From contig JAIYCR010000082.1 in the NCBI GenBank assembly GCA_027487905.1, forward strand, positions 1 to 64,000: 64,000 nucleotides of DNA, given 5' to 3'. Positions 28,926-37,537 of this stretch are shown piece after piece. The number at the start of each line of letters is the position of its first letter. Position 1 is the stretch's first letter. The notes beneath the pieces are model-generated. The model made no database searches, was not told the origin of the DNA, and saw only the letters and a list, made by a program, of their open reading frames with translations. The DNA is from Rubrivivax sp. (GTDB lineage: Bacteria > Pseudomonadota > Gammaproteobacteria > Burkholderiales > Burkholderiaceae_C). The translations under genes were made by a program, and so were the position numbers.

Positions 28926-29301
28926 TGCTCCCGAGGGAGCCCTGTGGATGAAGGAGTTGAACGAATGCAATCCATCGCTGCTTCGTTCAACCGTTTCGCC
29001 GAATCACGAAACGGAATGAAGCATGCCGACGGCTCAGCCCTGGCGAAATACCGAAGCTGTGGGGAACACGAATTGGGGGACCGCTCTCACCCGAAGGAGG
29101 GGTGGGGGGGCGGGTGAATGCCCAGCCTGAATGCGGGAATGGAGGCGCCCGTTCATGCTGCGCTTCACGAATCACCGCCGTCGAAAGCCCCGGCGCGCCC
29201 AACCCTTAAGGGCTGGCGCGGGGGTTGACAAACCGGGCGCCCGGGCTGAAGTGCTTCACTGCTTCAAGGCGTCAGGGCGCCCGGGCCTGGATGCGCGTCC
29301 T
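28926..29301. promoter_or_regulatory. Tad operon upstream region (no gene)
   Basis: 376 bases between the pilin gene and cysA. On the pilin mRNA a perfect hairpin GCTCCC-TC-GGGAGC (28927-28940) sits just before the first ATG and hides its GGGAG. Further out, the 12-base string GGGCGCCCGGGC occurs twice (29235-29246 and 29275-29286). A TTGACA at 29225-29230 on the plus strand has no gene to serve. No convincing sigma-70 or sigma-54 promoter was identified for the Tad operon. Confidence 0.5.
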
Positions 29302-30381
29302 TCAGATCGCCGCTGCCGGGTCCGCCGCCGCCTCGCCCTGCCCGAAGTGTGTCACCCGCCGCGGCTTGAGCCACACGCGGCTTCCGCCGCGCAACTGCAG
29401 GCTTTGCTGCAGGCGCTGGAACTCGGTGCGCGGCAGCTCCACGTCCACGAAGCCGCCGCCGTCCTCGCGCTCGAACTCGATGCGCGTGCGCGGCCCCACG
29501 GTCAGCGTCTGGCTGAGCGTCACTGGCCACTGTTGCGCGGCATCGGCCCCGGTGGGTGCGGTGGTGCCCACGATCTCCAGCTCATGCGGGCGCACATAGC
29601 GCACCGCGTCGGCTGGCGTGCTGGCATCGGGGGCATGGCCCTGGCTGCCGTGGAAGAGGTTCACGTCGCCCAGGAACTGCAGCACGAAGGGGCTGGCCGG
29701 GCGGTCGTACACCTCGTCGGGCGTGCCCACCTGCTCGATGCGCCCCTTGTTCATCACCACCACGCGGTCGGCCACCTCCATGGCCTCTTCCTGGTCGTGG
29801 GTGACGAACACGCTGGTCAGGTGCACCTCATCGTGCAGGCGCCGAAGCCAGCGGCGCAGTTCCTTGCGCACCTTGGCATCCAGCGCACCAAAGGGTTCGT
29901 CCAGCAGCAGCACCCGGGGTTCCACCGCCAGCGCTCGGGCCAGCGCAATGCGCTGGCGCTGGCCGCCCGAGAGCTGGTGCGGGTAGCGGCCCTCCAGCCC
30001 GTCGAGCTGCACCAGTTCGAGCAGGCGCTTGACCTTGGCGCGGATGGTGGCCTCGTCGGGCCGCGTGGCCCGTGGCCGCACCCGCAGCCCGAAGGCCACG
30101 TTCTCGAAGATGCTCATGTGGCCGAAGAGCGCGTAATGCTGGAAGACGAAGCCGACGTTGCGGTCGCGCACATCCACGCCGGTGGCGTCCTCGCCGTTGA
30201 AGGCCACGCTGCCCGAATCGGGAACCTCCAGCCCCGCAATGATGCGCAGCAGCGAGGTCTTGCCCGAACCCGACGGGCCCAGCAGCGCCACCAGTTCGCC
30301 GTCGGGAATGGCCAGGTTCAGGTGGTCGCACACCACGGTGGCGCCGAAGGCCTTGTGCAGGTCGCGGATCTCGATGCTCAT
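29302..30381 (-). CDS. cysA: Sulfate/thiosulfate ABC transporter ATPase CysA
   Basis: ATP-binding subunit of the sulfate importer, 359 residues. Walker A is GPSGSGKT (35-42), the ABC signature is LSGGQRQR, Walker B is [14 protein letters not shown], and the switch His is in [14 protein letters not shown]. The C-terminal TOBE-like region carries [13 protein letters not shown]. Order cysT-cysW-cysA on one strand is classical. No sulfate-binding protein gene (sbp/cysP) is present in the window, so it must lie elsewhere. Confidence 0.95.
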   Translation of the reverse strand: MSIEIRDLHKAFGATVVCDHLNLAIPDGELVALLGPSGSGKTSLLRIIAGLEVPDSGSVAFNGEDATGVDVRDRNVGFVFQHYALFGHMSIFENVAFGLRVRPRATRPDEATIRAKVKRLLELVQLDGLEGRYPHQLSGGQRQRIALARALAVEPRVLLLDEPFGALDAKVRKELRRWLRRLHDEVHLTSVFVTHDQEEAMEVADRVVVMNKGRIEQVGTPDEVYDRPASPFVLQFLGDVNLFHGSQGHAPDASTPADAVRYVRPHELEIVGTTAPTGADAAQQWPVTLSQTLTVGPRTRIEFEREDGGGFVDVELPRTEFQRLQQSLQLRGGSRVWLKPRRVTHFGQGEAAADPAAAI

Positions 30382-30439
30382 GTCGTCTCCTCAGCGCGGC
30401 CCGCCGGGCCGTCGCGTCGCGGGCTGCAAGCCCCGGGGG

Positions 30440-31387
30440 TCACAGTTCGGTGGTCGCGCGGGCCGCGCGGGTCTGCGCCTTCACCCGCTGCTCCACCCAG
30501 TACTTCAGAACCAGGGTCACCAGCGCCAGGCCGGCCAGCAGCGAGGCCACCGCGAAGGCGGCGGCGAACTGGTATTCGTTGTAGATGATCTCGATGTGCA
30601 GCGGCATGGTGTTGGTCATGCCGCGGATGTGCCCGCTGACCACGCTGACCGCACCGAACTCGCCCATGGCACGCGCGTTGGACAGGATGACGCCGTACAG
30701 CAGCGCCCACTTGACGTTGGGCAGCGTCACCCGCCAGAAGATCTGCCAGCCGCCCGCCCCCAGCACCCGCGCGGCTTCCTCCTGCTCCACGCCCTGGGCC
30801 TGCATCAGCGGAATGAGTTCGCGCGCGATGAAGGGGAAGGTGATGAACAGCGTGGCCAGCACGATGCCAGGCACGGCGAAGATGATCTTGATGTCGTGTT
30901 CCATCAGCCACGCGCCGAACCAGCCCTGCAGGCCGAACACCAGCACGTAGACCAGGCCGGCGATCACCGGGCTCACACTGAAGGGCAGGTCGATCAGCGT
31001 GAGCAGCAGGTTCTTGCCCCGGAAATCGAACTTGGCGATGGACCACGCAGCCGCCAGGCCGAACGCCAGGTTCAGCGGCAGGCTGATGGCCGCGGCGATC
31101 AGGGTGAGCCGCACCGCGGCCAGCGCGTCAGGCTCGGTGACGGCCGCGGCGAACACCTCCAGGCCCTTCTTGAAGGCTTCGTGGAAAACCGTGACCAGCG
31201 GCACGAAGAGGAAGAGCGTCATGAAGGCCAGTGCCACGCCGATCAGTACGCGCCGCACCCAGGGCGACTCCTCGGTGGGCGACCAGCGGCGGTCGACGTG
31301 CAGCGCCGCCGAGGCGACCGGGTGGCCCGGCATCGACGCCTCGGCAGCGCCCGGGACGCGGGGCAGGGTCTGGCTGGCTCGGGTCAT
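30440..31387 (-). CDS. cysW: Sulfate ABC transporter permease CysW
   Basis: Inner-membrane permease of 315 residues with about six helices and the EAA loop ([21 protein letters not shown]). The long N-terminal extension of about 45 residues is variable in the family. Start at 31387, one base after the cysT stop. An upstream ATG at 31405 would overlap cysT. The family-typical stretch [18 protein letters not shown] separates CysW from CysT by similarity and gene order. Confidence 0.94.
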   Translation of the reverse strand: MTRASQTLPRVPGAAEASMPGHPVASAALHVDRRWSPTEESPWVRRVLIGVALAFMTLFLFVPLVTVFHEAFKKGLEVFAAAVTEPDALAAVRLTLIAAAISLPLNLAFGLAAAWSIAKFDFRGKNLLLTLIDLPFSVSPVIAGLVYVLVFGLQGWFGAWLMEHDIKIIFAVPGIVLATLFITFPFIARELIPLMQAQGVEQEEAARVLGAGGWQIFWRVTLPNVKWALLYGVILSNARAMGEFGAVSVVSGHIRGMTNTMPLHIEIIYNEYQFAAAFAVASLLAGLALVTLVLKYWVEQRVKAQTRAARATTEL

Positions 31388-31388
31388 G

Positions 31389-32225
31389 TCAGAGCCCCCC
31401 GGCACGGCGTCGTGCCCAGGCCTGCAGCAGATTGATGGTCAGCAGCAGCGCGAAGGACGCCACCAGCATCACCACCGCGATGGCGGTGGCGCCTGCATAG
31501 TCGTACTGCTCGAGCTTGGTGATGATCAGCAGCGGCGTGATCTCACTCACCATGGGCAGGTTGCCGGCGATGAAGATCACGCTGCCGTACTCCCCCAGCG
31601 CCCGCGCGAAGGCCAGCGCCGTGCCGGTGATGAGCGCTGGCATCACGATGGGAAAGACCACCTGCCGGAAGGTCTGAGCCCGCGAGGCGCCCAGCGTCGC
31701 CGCGGCCTCCTCGAGCTCGCGGCTGACGTCCTCGAGCACCGGCTGGACCGTGCGCACCACGAAGGGCAGCCCGATGAACACCAGCGCCACGAAGACGCCC
31801 AGCGGCGTGAAGCTCACCTGGAAAGGCAGCCACTGGCCGATGGACCCGTTCTTCGCATAGATGGCAGTGAGCGCGATGCCGGCCACCGCGGTAGGCAGCG
31901 CGAAGGGCAGGTCCACCAGCGCATCGACCACGCGCTTGAAGGGGAAGCTGTAGCGGACCAGCACCCACGCGATGACCATGCCGAACACCGCATTGAGCAG
32001 CGCCGCTGCCGCCGCCGCACCGAAGCTCAGCCGGTAGGACGCCATCACCCGCGGTGTGGTGGTGGCCTCCAGGAACTGGGCCCAGCTCATGGTGAAGGTC
32101 TTGAGGAAGGCCGCCGACAGCGGGATCAGCACGATCAGGCTGATGTAGAGCAGCGCGAAGCCCAGCGCCAGGTCGAAGCCCGGCAAGACGCTGTGGCGGC
32201 GAAGAAGGGTGCGGCGCAGCAGCAT
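31389..32225 (-). CDS. cysT: Sulfate ABC transporter permease CysT
   Basis: Inner-membrane permease of 278 residues, partner of CysW. Features are [23 protein letters not shown] at the N-terminus (first helix), [22 protein letters not shown] and the EAA loop [20 protein letters not shown]. Start at 32225 is chosen because it fits the family N-terminus; the frame is open further upstream. First gene of the cysTWA set and divergent from the dsbD-like gene over a 179-base AT-richer gap. Confidence 0.94.
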   Translation of the reverse strand: MLLRRTLLRRHSVLPGFDLALGFALLYISLIVLIPLSAAFLKTFTMSWAQFLEATTTPRVMASYRLSFGAAAAAALLNAVFGMVIAWVLVRYSFPFKRVVDALVDLPFALPTAVAGIALTAIYAKNGSIGQWLPFQVSFTPLGVFVALVFIGLPFVVRTVQPVLEDVSRELEEAAATLGASRAQTFRQVVFPIVMPALITGTALAFARALGEYGSVIFIAGNLPMVSEITPLLIITKLEQYDYAGATAIAVVMLVASFALLLTINLLQAWARRRAGGL

Positions 32226-32404
32226 GGCGGGTGGGACGGGGGCAAGGCGGGCCGAAAGGGGAGAACGGGCGATGCTAGGAAGGAAGGGCCAGAACGCAAA
32301 CGACTCAATTGCGCCTTCTTCATTCCGATTTCTTATGAAGGTCGGCCCAGCGGCGCGGCTACATCCGGTTGCCGGGGCTTTGCGGCAGTCGCTACCCTCT
32401 CGAC
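32226..32404. promoter_or_regulatory. Divergent promoter region cysT / dsbD-like
   Basis: 179 bases between two divergent genes. The part at 32295-32340 is markedly AT-richer than its surroundings, as expected for promoters, and would be the place for a CysB site upstream of cysT. No specific -35/-10 pair or CysB motif could be fixed by eye. Confidence 0.4.
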
Positions 32405-34768
32405 ATGCGCCCTGTTCCGTTCCGTTCCTGCCTGGCCGCGCCGCCCCTGACGGCGGCGGCCCGGCGTCCGTTCGCCCGCTTGCTGGCCGCCCTGGCCCTT
32501 CTGTGTGGCGGCGCGCTGGCTGGCCTGGCACCGCCGGTGCAGGCCTTCTCGCTGGGCCAGGCCACCCAGCCCTTGTCGCGCGAGGCCCGAACCGACGAGG
32601 TGCGGGGCCGCCTGCTGGTGCCGGTGGCCAGCGTGCAGCCCGGGCAGACGGTGGAGTTCGGCTTGCGCCAGCAGATCAAAGCCGGCTGGCACACCTACTG
32701 GGCCAACCCGGGCGACTCGGGCCTGCCCACCACGATCGGCTGGACGGCACCTGCAGGCACGGTGGCGGGCCCCATCCGCTGGCCGGCACCCGAGCGGCAC
32801 GACATCGGCCCCATCACCAACTACGGCTACAGCGGCGAGGTGACGCTGCTCGCGCCGCTCACGCTGCCGCGCGACCTGGTGCCGGGCAGCACGCTGCGGC
32901 TGCGCGCCGACGTGCGCTGGCTGGTGTGCTCGGACGTCTGCATCCCGCAGGACGTCGCCTTCGCGGTGGACCTGCCGGTCAGCACCGCCCCCTCCGCGCC
33001 GTCGGCCGACGCCGCGGCGCTGGAATCGGTGCGGGCCGCGCTGCCGCGGCCGCTGGAGGCTCTCGCCCTGTGGCACCGCGACGCAGACCGTCTGGTCCTG
33101 CGGATCGATGCGGCTGCCCTTCCCCCGCACCGGCAGGCGTCCTTCTTCGCCGGCGTGGTCGGCGAGGTCCGGCACGCAGCGCCGCAGAAGCTGGGCCGCT
33201 CGGCCAATGGCGCCTGGCAACTGGAGCTCAGCGCCGGCGACACCCCGCCCCGGACCGGCGCGCCGGCCATCGGCGTGCTGGTGCTGCAGGCCGGGCCCGG
33301 CACCGCAGCGGTGAAGCTCTCGCTGAACGGGGGCACGCCGGCGCTGGTACCAGCCGTGAAGGCGCCAGACGGCCAGGCCACACCATCCCCCCTTCCCGCC
33401 GCGTCACCGGCGTTCAGCGGCGTGGAACTGGCCATCGCGCTCGGCCTGGCGCTGCTGGGCGGCCTGGTGCTCAACCTCATGCCCTGCGTGTTCCCGGTGC
33501 TGTCCATCAAGGCACTGGGCCTGGTGCGGCAGGCGGGCGACGAGCGCAGCGCTCTGCGGCGACAGGGTCTGGCCTACACCGCCGGTGTGCTGGCGTGCTT
33601 CCTGGCGCTGGCCGGCGCCCTGCTCGCCTTGAAGGCAGGCGGACAGGTCGTCGGCTGGGGCTTCCAGTTCCAGTCGCCCGTCTTCGTGCTGCTGATGGCG
33701 CTGCTCTTCTTCGCACTCGGCCTGCAGTTGTCGGGCGTGCTGGCCGTGGGCGGCTCGGTGGCCGGTGTGGGCTCGGGCCTGGCCGCACGGCCGGGCCTGT
33801 CGGGCAGCTTCTTCACCGGGGCGCTGGCTGCGGTGGTGGCCACCCCCTGCACCGCGCCCTTCATGGGCGCAGCCGTGGGCTACGCGCTCGCCCAGCCGGC
33901 CATGGTGACGCTGTCGGTCTTCGCCGCGCTGGGCCTGGGCCTGGCCCTGCCCTACCTGCTGCTGTGCGAGTGGCCTGCGCTGCAGCGCCGCCTGCCGCGC
34001 CCCGGCCCGTGGATGGACACCCTCAAGCAGGCCCTGGCCTTCCCGATGTATGCCAGTGCTGCGTGGCTCGCCTGGGTGCTGGCGCAGCAGGCCGGGGCGC
34101 CGGCGGTGGGCACCTTGATGGCCGCGGCGGTGGCACTCGGCTTCGCCGCCTGGCTCTGGGGCCGCACCGGGCCGCAACGGCTGATGGCGGGTCCAACGGC
34201 CCGCTGGGGCTGGGTGCTGGGCAGCAGTGCCGTGGCGCTGGCCGGTGCGTCCGTGCTGTTCGCTTCGCTGTCGGTGCGGGGCTCGTCGCTGGAGGCCGCC
34301 GAGCAGGCGGCAGCCGACGCGGCCGGATCAGCGCCGCTGACGGCCGACGGCGACGGCTCCAGCGGTGATGCGCGTCTGGCTTCCGGCTGGACACCGTTCA
34401 CCCCGCAGCGACTGGCCGCGCTGCGGGCCGAGGGGCGCCCGGTCTTCGTCAACCTGACCGCCGCCTGGTGCATCACCTGCCTGGTCAACGAACGCGTGGC
34501 GCTGGACGTGGAACGCATCGACCGCGCCTTCGTCCAGGCCGGCATCACCCGGCTCAAGGGCGACTGGACGCGGGGCGATCCGCGCATCACCGCGCTGCTG
34601 GCCGAGCATGGCCGAAGCGGCGTGCCGCTCTACCTGATGTACCCGGCCGGTGGCGGCGCGGCCGCCGTGCTGCCGCAGATCCTCACGCCCGATGCGGTGG
34701 AAGCGGCCATCCGCGCTGCTTCGGGCGATCGTCCGGGCCAGGCGGCTGCTGCCCAGGCGCGGCCCTGA
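32405..34768 (+). CDS. dsbD: DsbD/ScsB-like thiol:disulfide reductase
   Basis: Inner-membrane protein of 787 residues that carries electrons from cytosolic thioredoxin to periplasmic thiols. A signal peptide (to about residue 47) precedes a periplasmic domain with the redox pair CSDVC (C175, C179), as in ScsB-type proteins. Eight or so membrane helices carry Cys361 (NLMPCVFP) and Cys482 (ATPCTAPF). The C-terminal thioredoxin domain has AWCITC (C689, C692). All three Cys pairs are intact. ScsB-like rather than classical DsbD by the N-terminal CxxxC motif. Confidence 0.9.
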   Translation: MRPVPFRSCLAAPPLTAAARRPFARLLAALALLCGGALAGLAPPVQAFSLGQATQPLSREARTDEVRGRLLVPVASVQPGQTVEFGLRQQIKAGWHTYWANPGDSGLPTTIGWTAPAGTVAGPIRWPAPERHDIGPITNYGYSGEVTLLAPLTLPRDLVPGSTLRLRADVRWLVCSDVCIPQDVAFAVDLPVSTAPSAPSADAAALESVRAALPRPLEALALWHRDADRLVLRIDAAALPPHRQASFFAGVVGEVRHAAPQKLGRSANGAWQLELSAGDTPPRTGAPAIGVLVLQAGPGTAAVKLSLNGGTPALVPAVKAPDGQATPSPLPAASPAFSGVELAIALGLALLGGLVLNLMPCVFPVLSIKALGLVRQAGDERSALRRQGLAYTAGVLACFLALAGALLALKAGGQVVGWGFQFQSPVFVLLMALLFFALGLQLSGVLAVGGSVAGVGSGLAARPGLSGSFFTGALAAVVATPCTAPFMGAAVGYALAQPAMVTLSVFAALGLGLALPYLLLCEWPALQRRLPRPGPWMDTLKQALAFPMYASAAWLAWVLAQQAGAPAVGTLMAAAVALGFAAWLWGRTGPQRLMAGPTARWGWVLGSSAVALAGASVLFASLSVRGSSLEAAEQAAADAAGSAPLTADGDGSSGDARLASGWTPFTPQRLAALRAEGRPVFVNLTAAWCITCLVNERVALDVERIDRAFVQAGITRLKGDWTRGDPRITALLAEHGRSGVPLYLMYPAGGGAAAVLPQILTPDAVEAAIRAASGDRPGQAAAAQARP

Positions 34769-34887
34769 CCACACTCGGGAGCCGATGGCGGCCGGGGCCC
34801 ACTGGGCGCCCGCCCTGCCCTCATCCGATCCGCTTCCTCTCCGCTTCCTTAGCGCTTTCCCACCTTCGACCCCTCATCAGGAACTCC

Positions 34888-36009
34888 ATGACCCATCCCT
34901 CCTTGTTCGAGCCGGTGCAGTTCGGGCGCCTGGCCCTGGCCAATCGCATCGTGATGGCACCCCTGACCCGCAACCGCTCGCCCGGTGCGGTGCCCGGCCC
35001 GCTGGCAGCCACCTACTACACCCAGCGGGCCACGGCCGGCCTGCTCATCACCGAAGCCACCGCCATCAGCCACCAGGCGCAGGGCTATTCCGACGTTCCC
35101 GGGCTCTACGCGCCGGAACAGCTGGCGGCCTGGCGCGGCGTGACCGACTCGGTGCATGCGGCCGGCGGCCGCATCGTGGTGCAGCTGTGGCATGTCGGGC
35201 GGGTCTCCCACACCGACCTGCAGCCGCTCGGTGGTGCACCGGTGGCGCCCTCGGCCATCACCGCCCGGACGAAGACGGTGCTGATCCGCGACGGCGTGCC
35301 CGCCTTCGTCGACACCTCGGCCCCGCGGGCCCTGTCGGCCGACGAGATTCCCGGCATCGTCGAGGACTACCGCCGCGCGGCGAAAGCGGCCGTCGAGGTG
35401 GCCGGATTCGACGGTGTGGAGATCCACGGCGCCAACGGCTACCTGCTCGACCAGTTCCTCAAGACCGGGGCGAACAAGCGCACCGACGCCTATGGAGGCT
35501 CGATCGAGAACCGCGCCCGCCTGATGCTGGAGGTGACCCGGGCGGTGATTGATGCGGTTGGCGACGCCGGGCGGGTGGGCATCCGGCTGTCGCCCGTGAC
35601 CCCGGCCAACGACATCGTCGATGCCGACCCGGCGCCGCTCTTCGACCACCTGATGCGCGCGCTTGGGCCCCTGGGTCTGGCCTATGTCCACCTGATCGAG
35701 GGCGCCACCGGCGGTCCGCGGGACCTGCCCGATCGGCCCTTCGACTACACCGCGGCCCGGGCCGCGTGGCGCCAGGCCGGCGGCCAGGGCGCCTGGATGG
35801 TGAACAACGGCTACACCCGCTCACTCGCCGAGCAGGCCCTGGCCGACGGAGCGGATCTGATCGCCTTCGGACGGCCCTTCATCTCCAACCCGGACCTGGT
35901 GCGCCGCCTGCGGGACCACGCGCCACTGCAGGAAGGCGACCGGACCACCTACTACGGCGGCGGCGCGGCCGGCTACACCGACTACCCGGCGCTGGACCTC
36001 AGCGCTTGA
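34888..36009 (+). CDS. Old Yellow Enzyme family alkene reductase
   Basis: FMN-dependent cytosolic ene-reductase of 373 residues, NemA/XenB-like, reducing activated C=C bonds or nitro compounds with NAD(P)H. Motifs are RIVMAPLTRNRS, LWHVGRVSH, GFDGVEIHGANGYLLDQFLK, GGSIENRARL and DLIAFGRPFISNPDLVRRL. The end overlaps the convergent unknown gene by 11 bases. Physiological substrate unknown. Confidence 0.93.
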   Translation: MTHPSLFEPVQFGRLALANRIVMAPLTRNRSPGAVPGPLAATYYTQRATAGLLITEATAISHQAQGYSDVPGLYAPEQLAAWRGVTDSVHAAGGRIVVQLWHVGRVSHTDLQPLGGAPVAPSAITARTKTVLIRDGVPAFVDTSAPRALSADEIPGIVEDYRRAAKAAVEVAGFDGVEIHGANGYLLDQFLKTGANKRTDAYGGSIENRARLMLEVTRAVIDAVGDAGRVGIRLSPVTPANDIVDADPAPLFDHLMRALGPLGLAYVHLIEGATGGPRDLPDRPFDYTAARAAWRQAGGQGAWMVNNGYTRSLAEQALADGADLIAFGRPFISNPDLVRRLRDHAPLQEGDRTTYYGGGAAGYTDYPALDLSA

Positions 36010-37012
36010 ACTGCAGGCCCGCCAGCGTGGCCGCAGCCCAGCCCTCGCGGTCGCGCAGGTCCACCGACAGCGGCCGGTAGCTCAGGTGCTCCTGCGCGGC
36101 CAGCGGGATCATCGACTTGTGCAGGTCATGGTCGAGCGTCAGGCCCATCAGGCTCGGGCGGCCCGACAGGCTGCCGGCCCAGGCCGGCAGGCTCTGGACG
36201 AAGCGACGCTCGCCCTCGGTGAGCCGCGGGTCGGGCACCGCGACGACGCGGCCGATGGTGGCGGCCAGCGGCCCCATTAGCGCGCGCGCATCGTCGTCCG
36301 AGGCCAGCAGGTGCAGGCCCTGGGTGGACAACTCGCCCGGCGCGGAAACGGTGGAGGCAATCTCGGCCTGCTGTTCGCCATCCGCCCCGAGCAGGCCCAG
36401 GCGGATGGACCGGGTGCGGCTGCCCTGCCGCGTGGTCAGCGCCTTGAACACGGCCAGGGCCAGCCCCTTGCGGCGGCTCAGGAGCAGCGTGCGGCGGGGG
36501 ATGGAGTCGGCCCCGCCCGCCATCGCATCCTCGGGGGCCGGGAAGGTCAGGGCCGACCACAGGGCGGCCGCATTGACGAACTCGCCAGCCTCGCGGCGCA
36601 TCCGGCAGGTGCGCACCGTGGCTGCCAGCCGCGAACGGACCAGTCCGTCATCGGGCGCGTGCACCCAGCCGGGCGCGGGCCGGCCCATGACCGGCGCAGC
36701 GGTGGCCGGGGTGCTCGTCTCGTGGAGCGTCTGCACGCCCTGGGCGCGGCCGTCGCGCTCGATCCAGGCCGTCGCATCGCGCACCGGGCCCTCGGGGCCC
36801 TGAAGCCGGAACGCGAACCAGCCATCCTGCCCGCTGACCTGTATGCCCAGCCCGGCCGCGAAGGGCTGACGCGCGAGATCGCGGGTGAGGTCGGCAATGG
36901 CGGCAGCCGGCAGGTCGGCCCGCGCCGCCACCCCCGCCAGGATGCGGACGCACTCGGTGTGGGCATCGTGTTCGACCAGACTGAGGCCGAAGTTGGTGTC
37001 GAGGTTTCTCAT
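35999..37012 (-). CDS. Unrecognised protein downstream of pilE
   Basis: Protein of 337 residues, soluble, without signal peptide or membrane helix. I do not recognise a family. Three Cys are seen (CVRIL near residue 21 and the region around TVRTCRMRREAG). It starts 26 bases after the pilE stop on the same strand, so it may belong to the minor-pilin operon. The 3' end overlaps the Old Yellow Enzyme gene by 11 bases in convergent orientation, which is uncommon. Coding is supported by length, codon pattern and lack of a better frame. Confidence 0.7.
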   Translation of the reverse strand: MRNLDTNFGLSLVEHDAHTECVRILAGVAARADLPAAAIADLTRDLARQPFAAGLGIQVSGQDGWFAFRLQGPEGPVRDATAWIERDGRAQGVQTLHETSTPATAAPVMGRPAPGWVHAPDDGLVRSRLAATVRTCRMRREAGEFVNAAALWSALTFPAPEDAMAGGADSIPRRTLLLSRRKGLALAVFKALTTRQGSRTRSIRLGLLGADGEQQAEIASTVSAPGELSTQGLHLLASDDDARALMGPLAATIGRVVAVPDPRLTEGERRFVQSLPAWAGSLSGRPSLMGLTLDHDLHKSMIPLAAQEHLSYRPLSVDLRDREGWAAATLAGLQFKR

Positions 37013-37038
37013 CGGGAAGCAGCGGCTGCGCTGCGGGT

Positions 37039-37521
37039 TCAGCGCGACCAGCAGCGATCGTAGAGGGCACCGGTGCTGACGCCGGCTGCCGTGCGCCGCC
37101 CGGTCTGGTCCAGCGTGAAGCTGCCGCAGGCATCGGAGGCCAGCGCCGAGCCGGCCACCGGCGCGGCGGTGAGCGTGTAGGCGCCCGCCGTCACGTTGCT
37201 CAGCGCCACCGTGTAGCGCGCCGCAGCCGGGGGCGGCGGCGCCGCCGCCAGCGTGGCCGGCAGCGCCATGCCCGCGTAGGAGCCGCCGTTCTCGGCGCGG
37301 AAGCGCTCGGCCCACTGGGCCGCCTCGGTCAGCGCGGTGCGCGCCTCCAGGCGCTGCGAGCGCACCACCGAGTCGCGGTAGCTCGGCAAGGCCACAGCGG
37401 CCAGCAGCGCCACCACCGCGATGGCGATCAGCAATTCCATCAGGCTGAAGCCGTGGCTTCGAGCGCCAGGGCGATCGCAGCGAGCGCGAGACGAGAGGTG
37501 GGCTCCGTGCATCAGTGGCAT
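37039..37521 (-). CDS. pilE: Type IVa pilin PilE-like
   Basis: Prepilin of 160 residues with leader ending HG and the mature start FSLMELLIAIAVVALLAAVALP, with Glu5. The C-terminal part has a Cys pair (ACGSFTLDQTGRRT and RCWSR) as in the D-region loop. It is the last pilin gene of the fimT-pilV-pilW-pilX-pilY1-pilE operon, 16 bases after the pilY1 stop. A minor pilin is likely given the position. An ATG at 37512 is an alternative start; both give a rather long leader. Confidence 0.9.
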   Translation of the reverse strand: MPLMHGAHLSSRARCDRPGARSHGFSLMELLIAIAVVALLAAVALPSYRDSVVRSQRLEARTALTEAAQWAERFRAENGGSYAGMALPATLAAAPPPPAAARYTVALSNVTAGAYTLTAAPVAGSALASDACGSFTLDQTGRRTAAGVSTGALYDRCWSR

Positions 37522-37537
37522 CCGTTTCCAGGGGTCA

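Noticed and set aside
29225-29230. TTGACA as a plus-strand promoter
   Set aside because: No matching -10 element was seen and the downstream plus strand is antisense to cysA.
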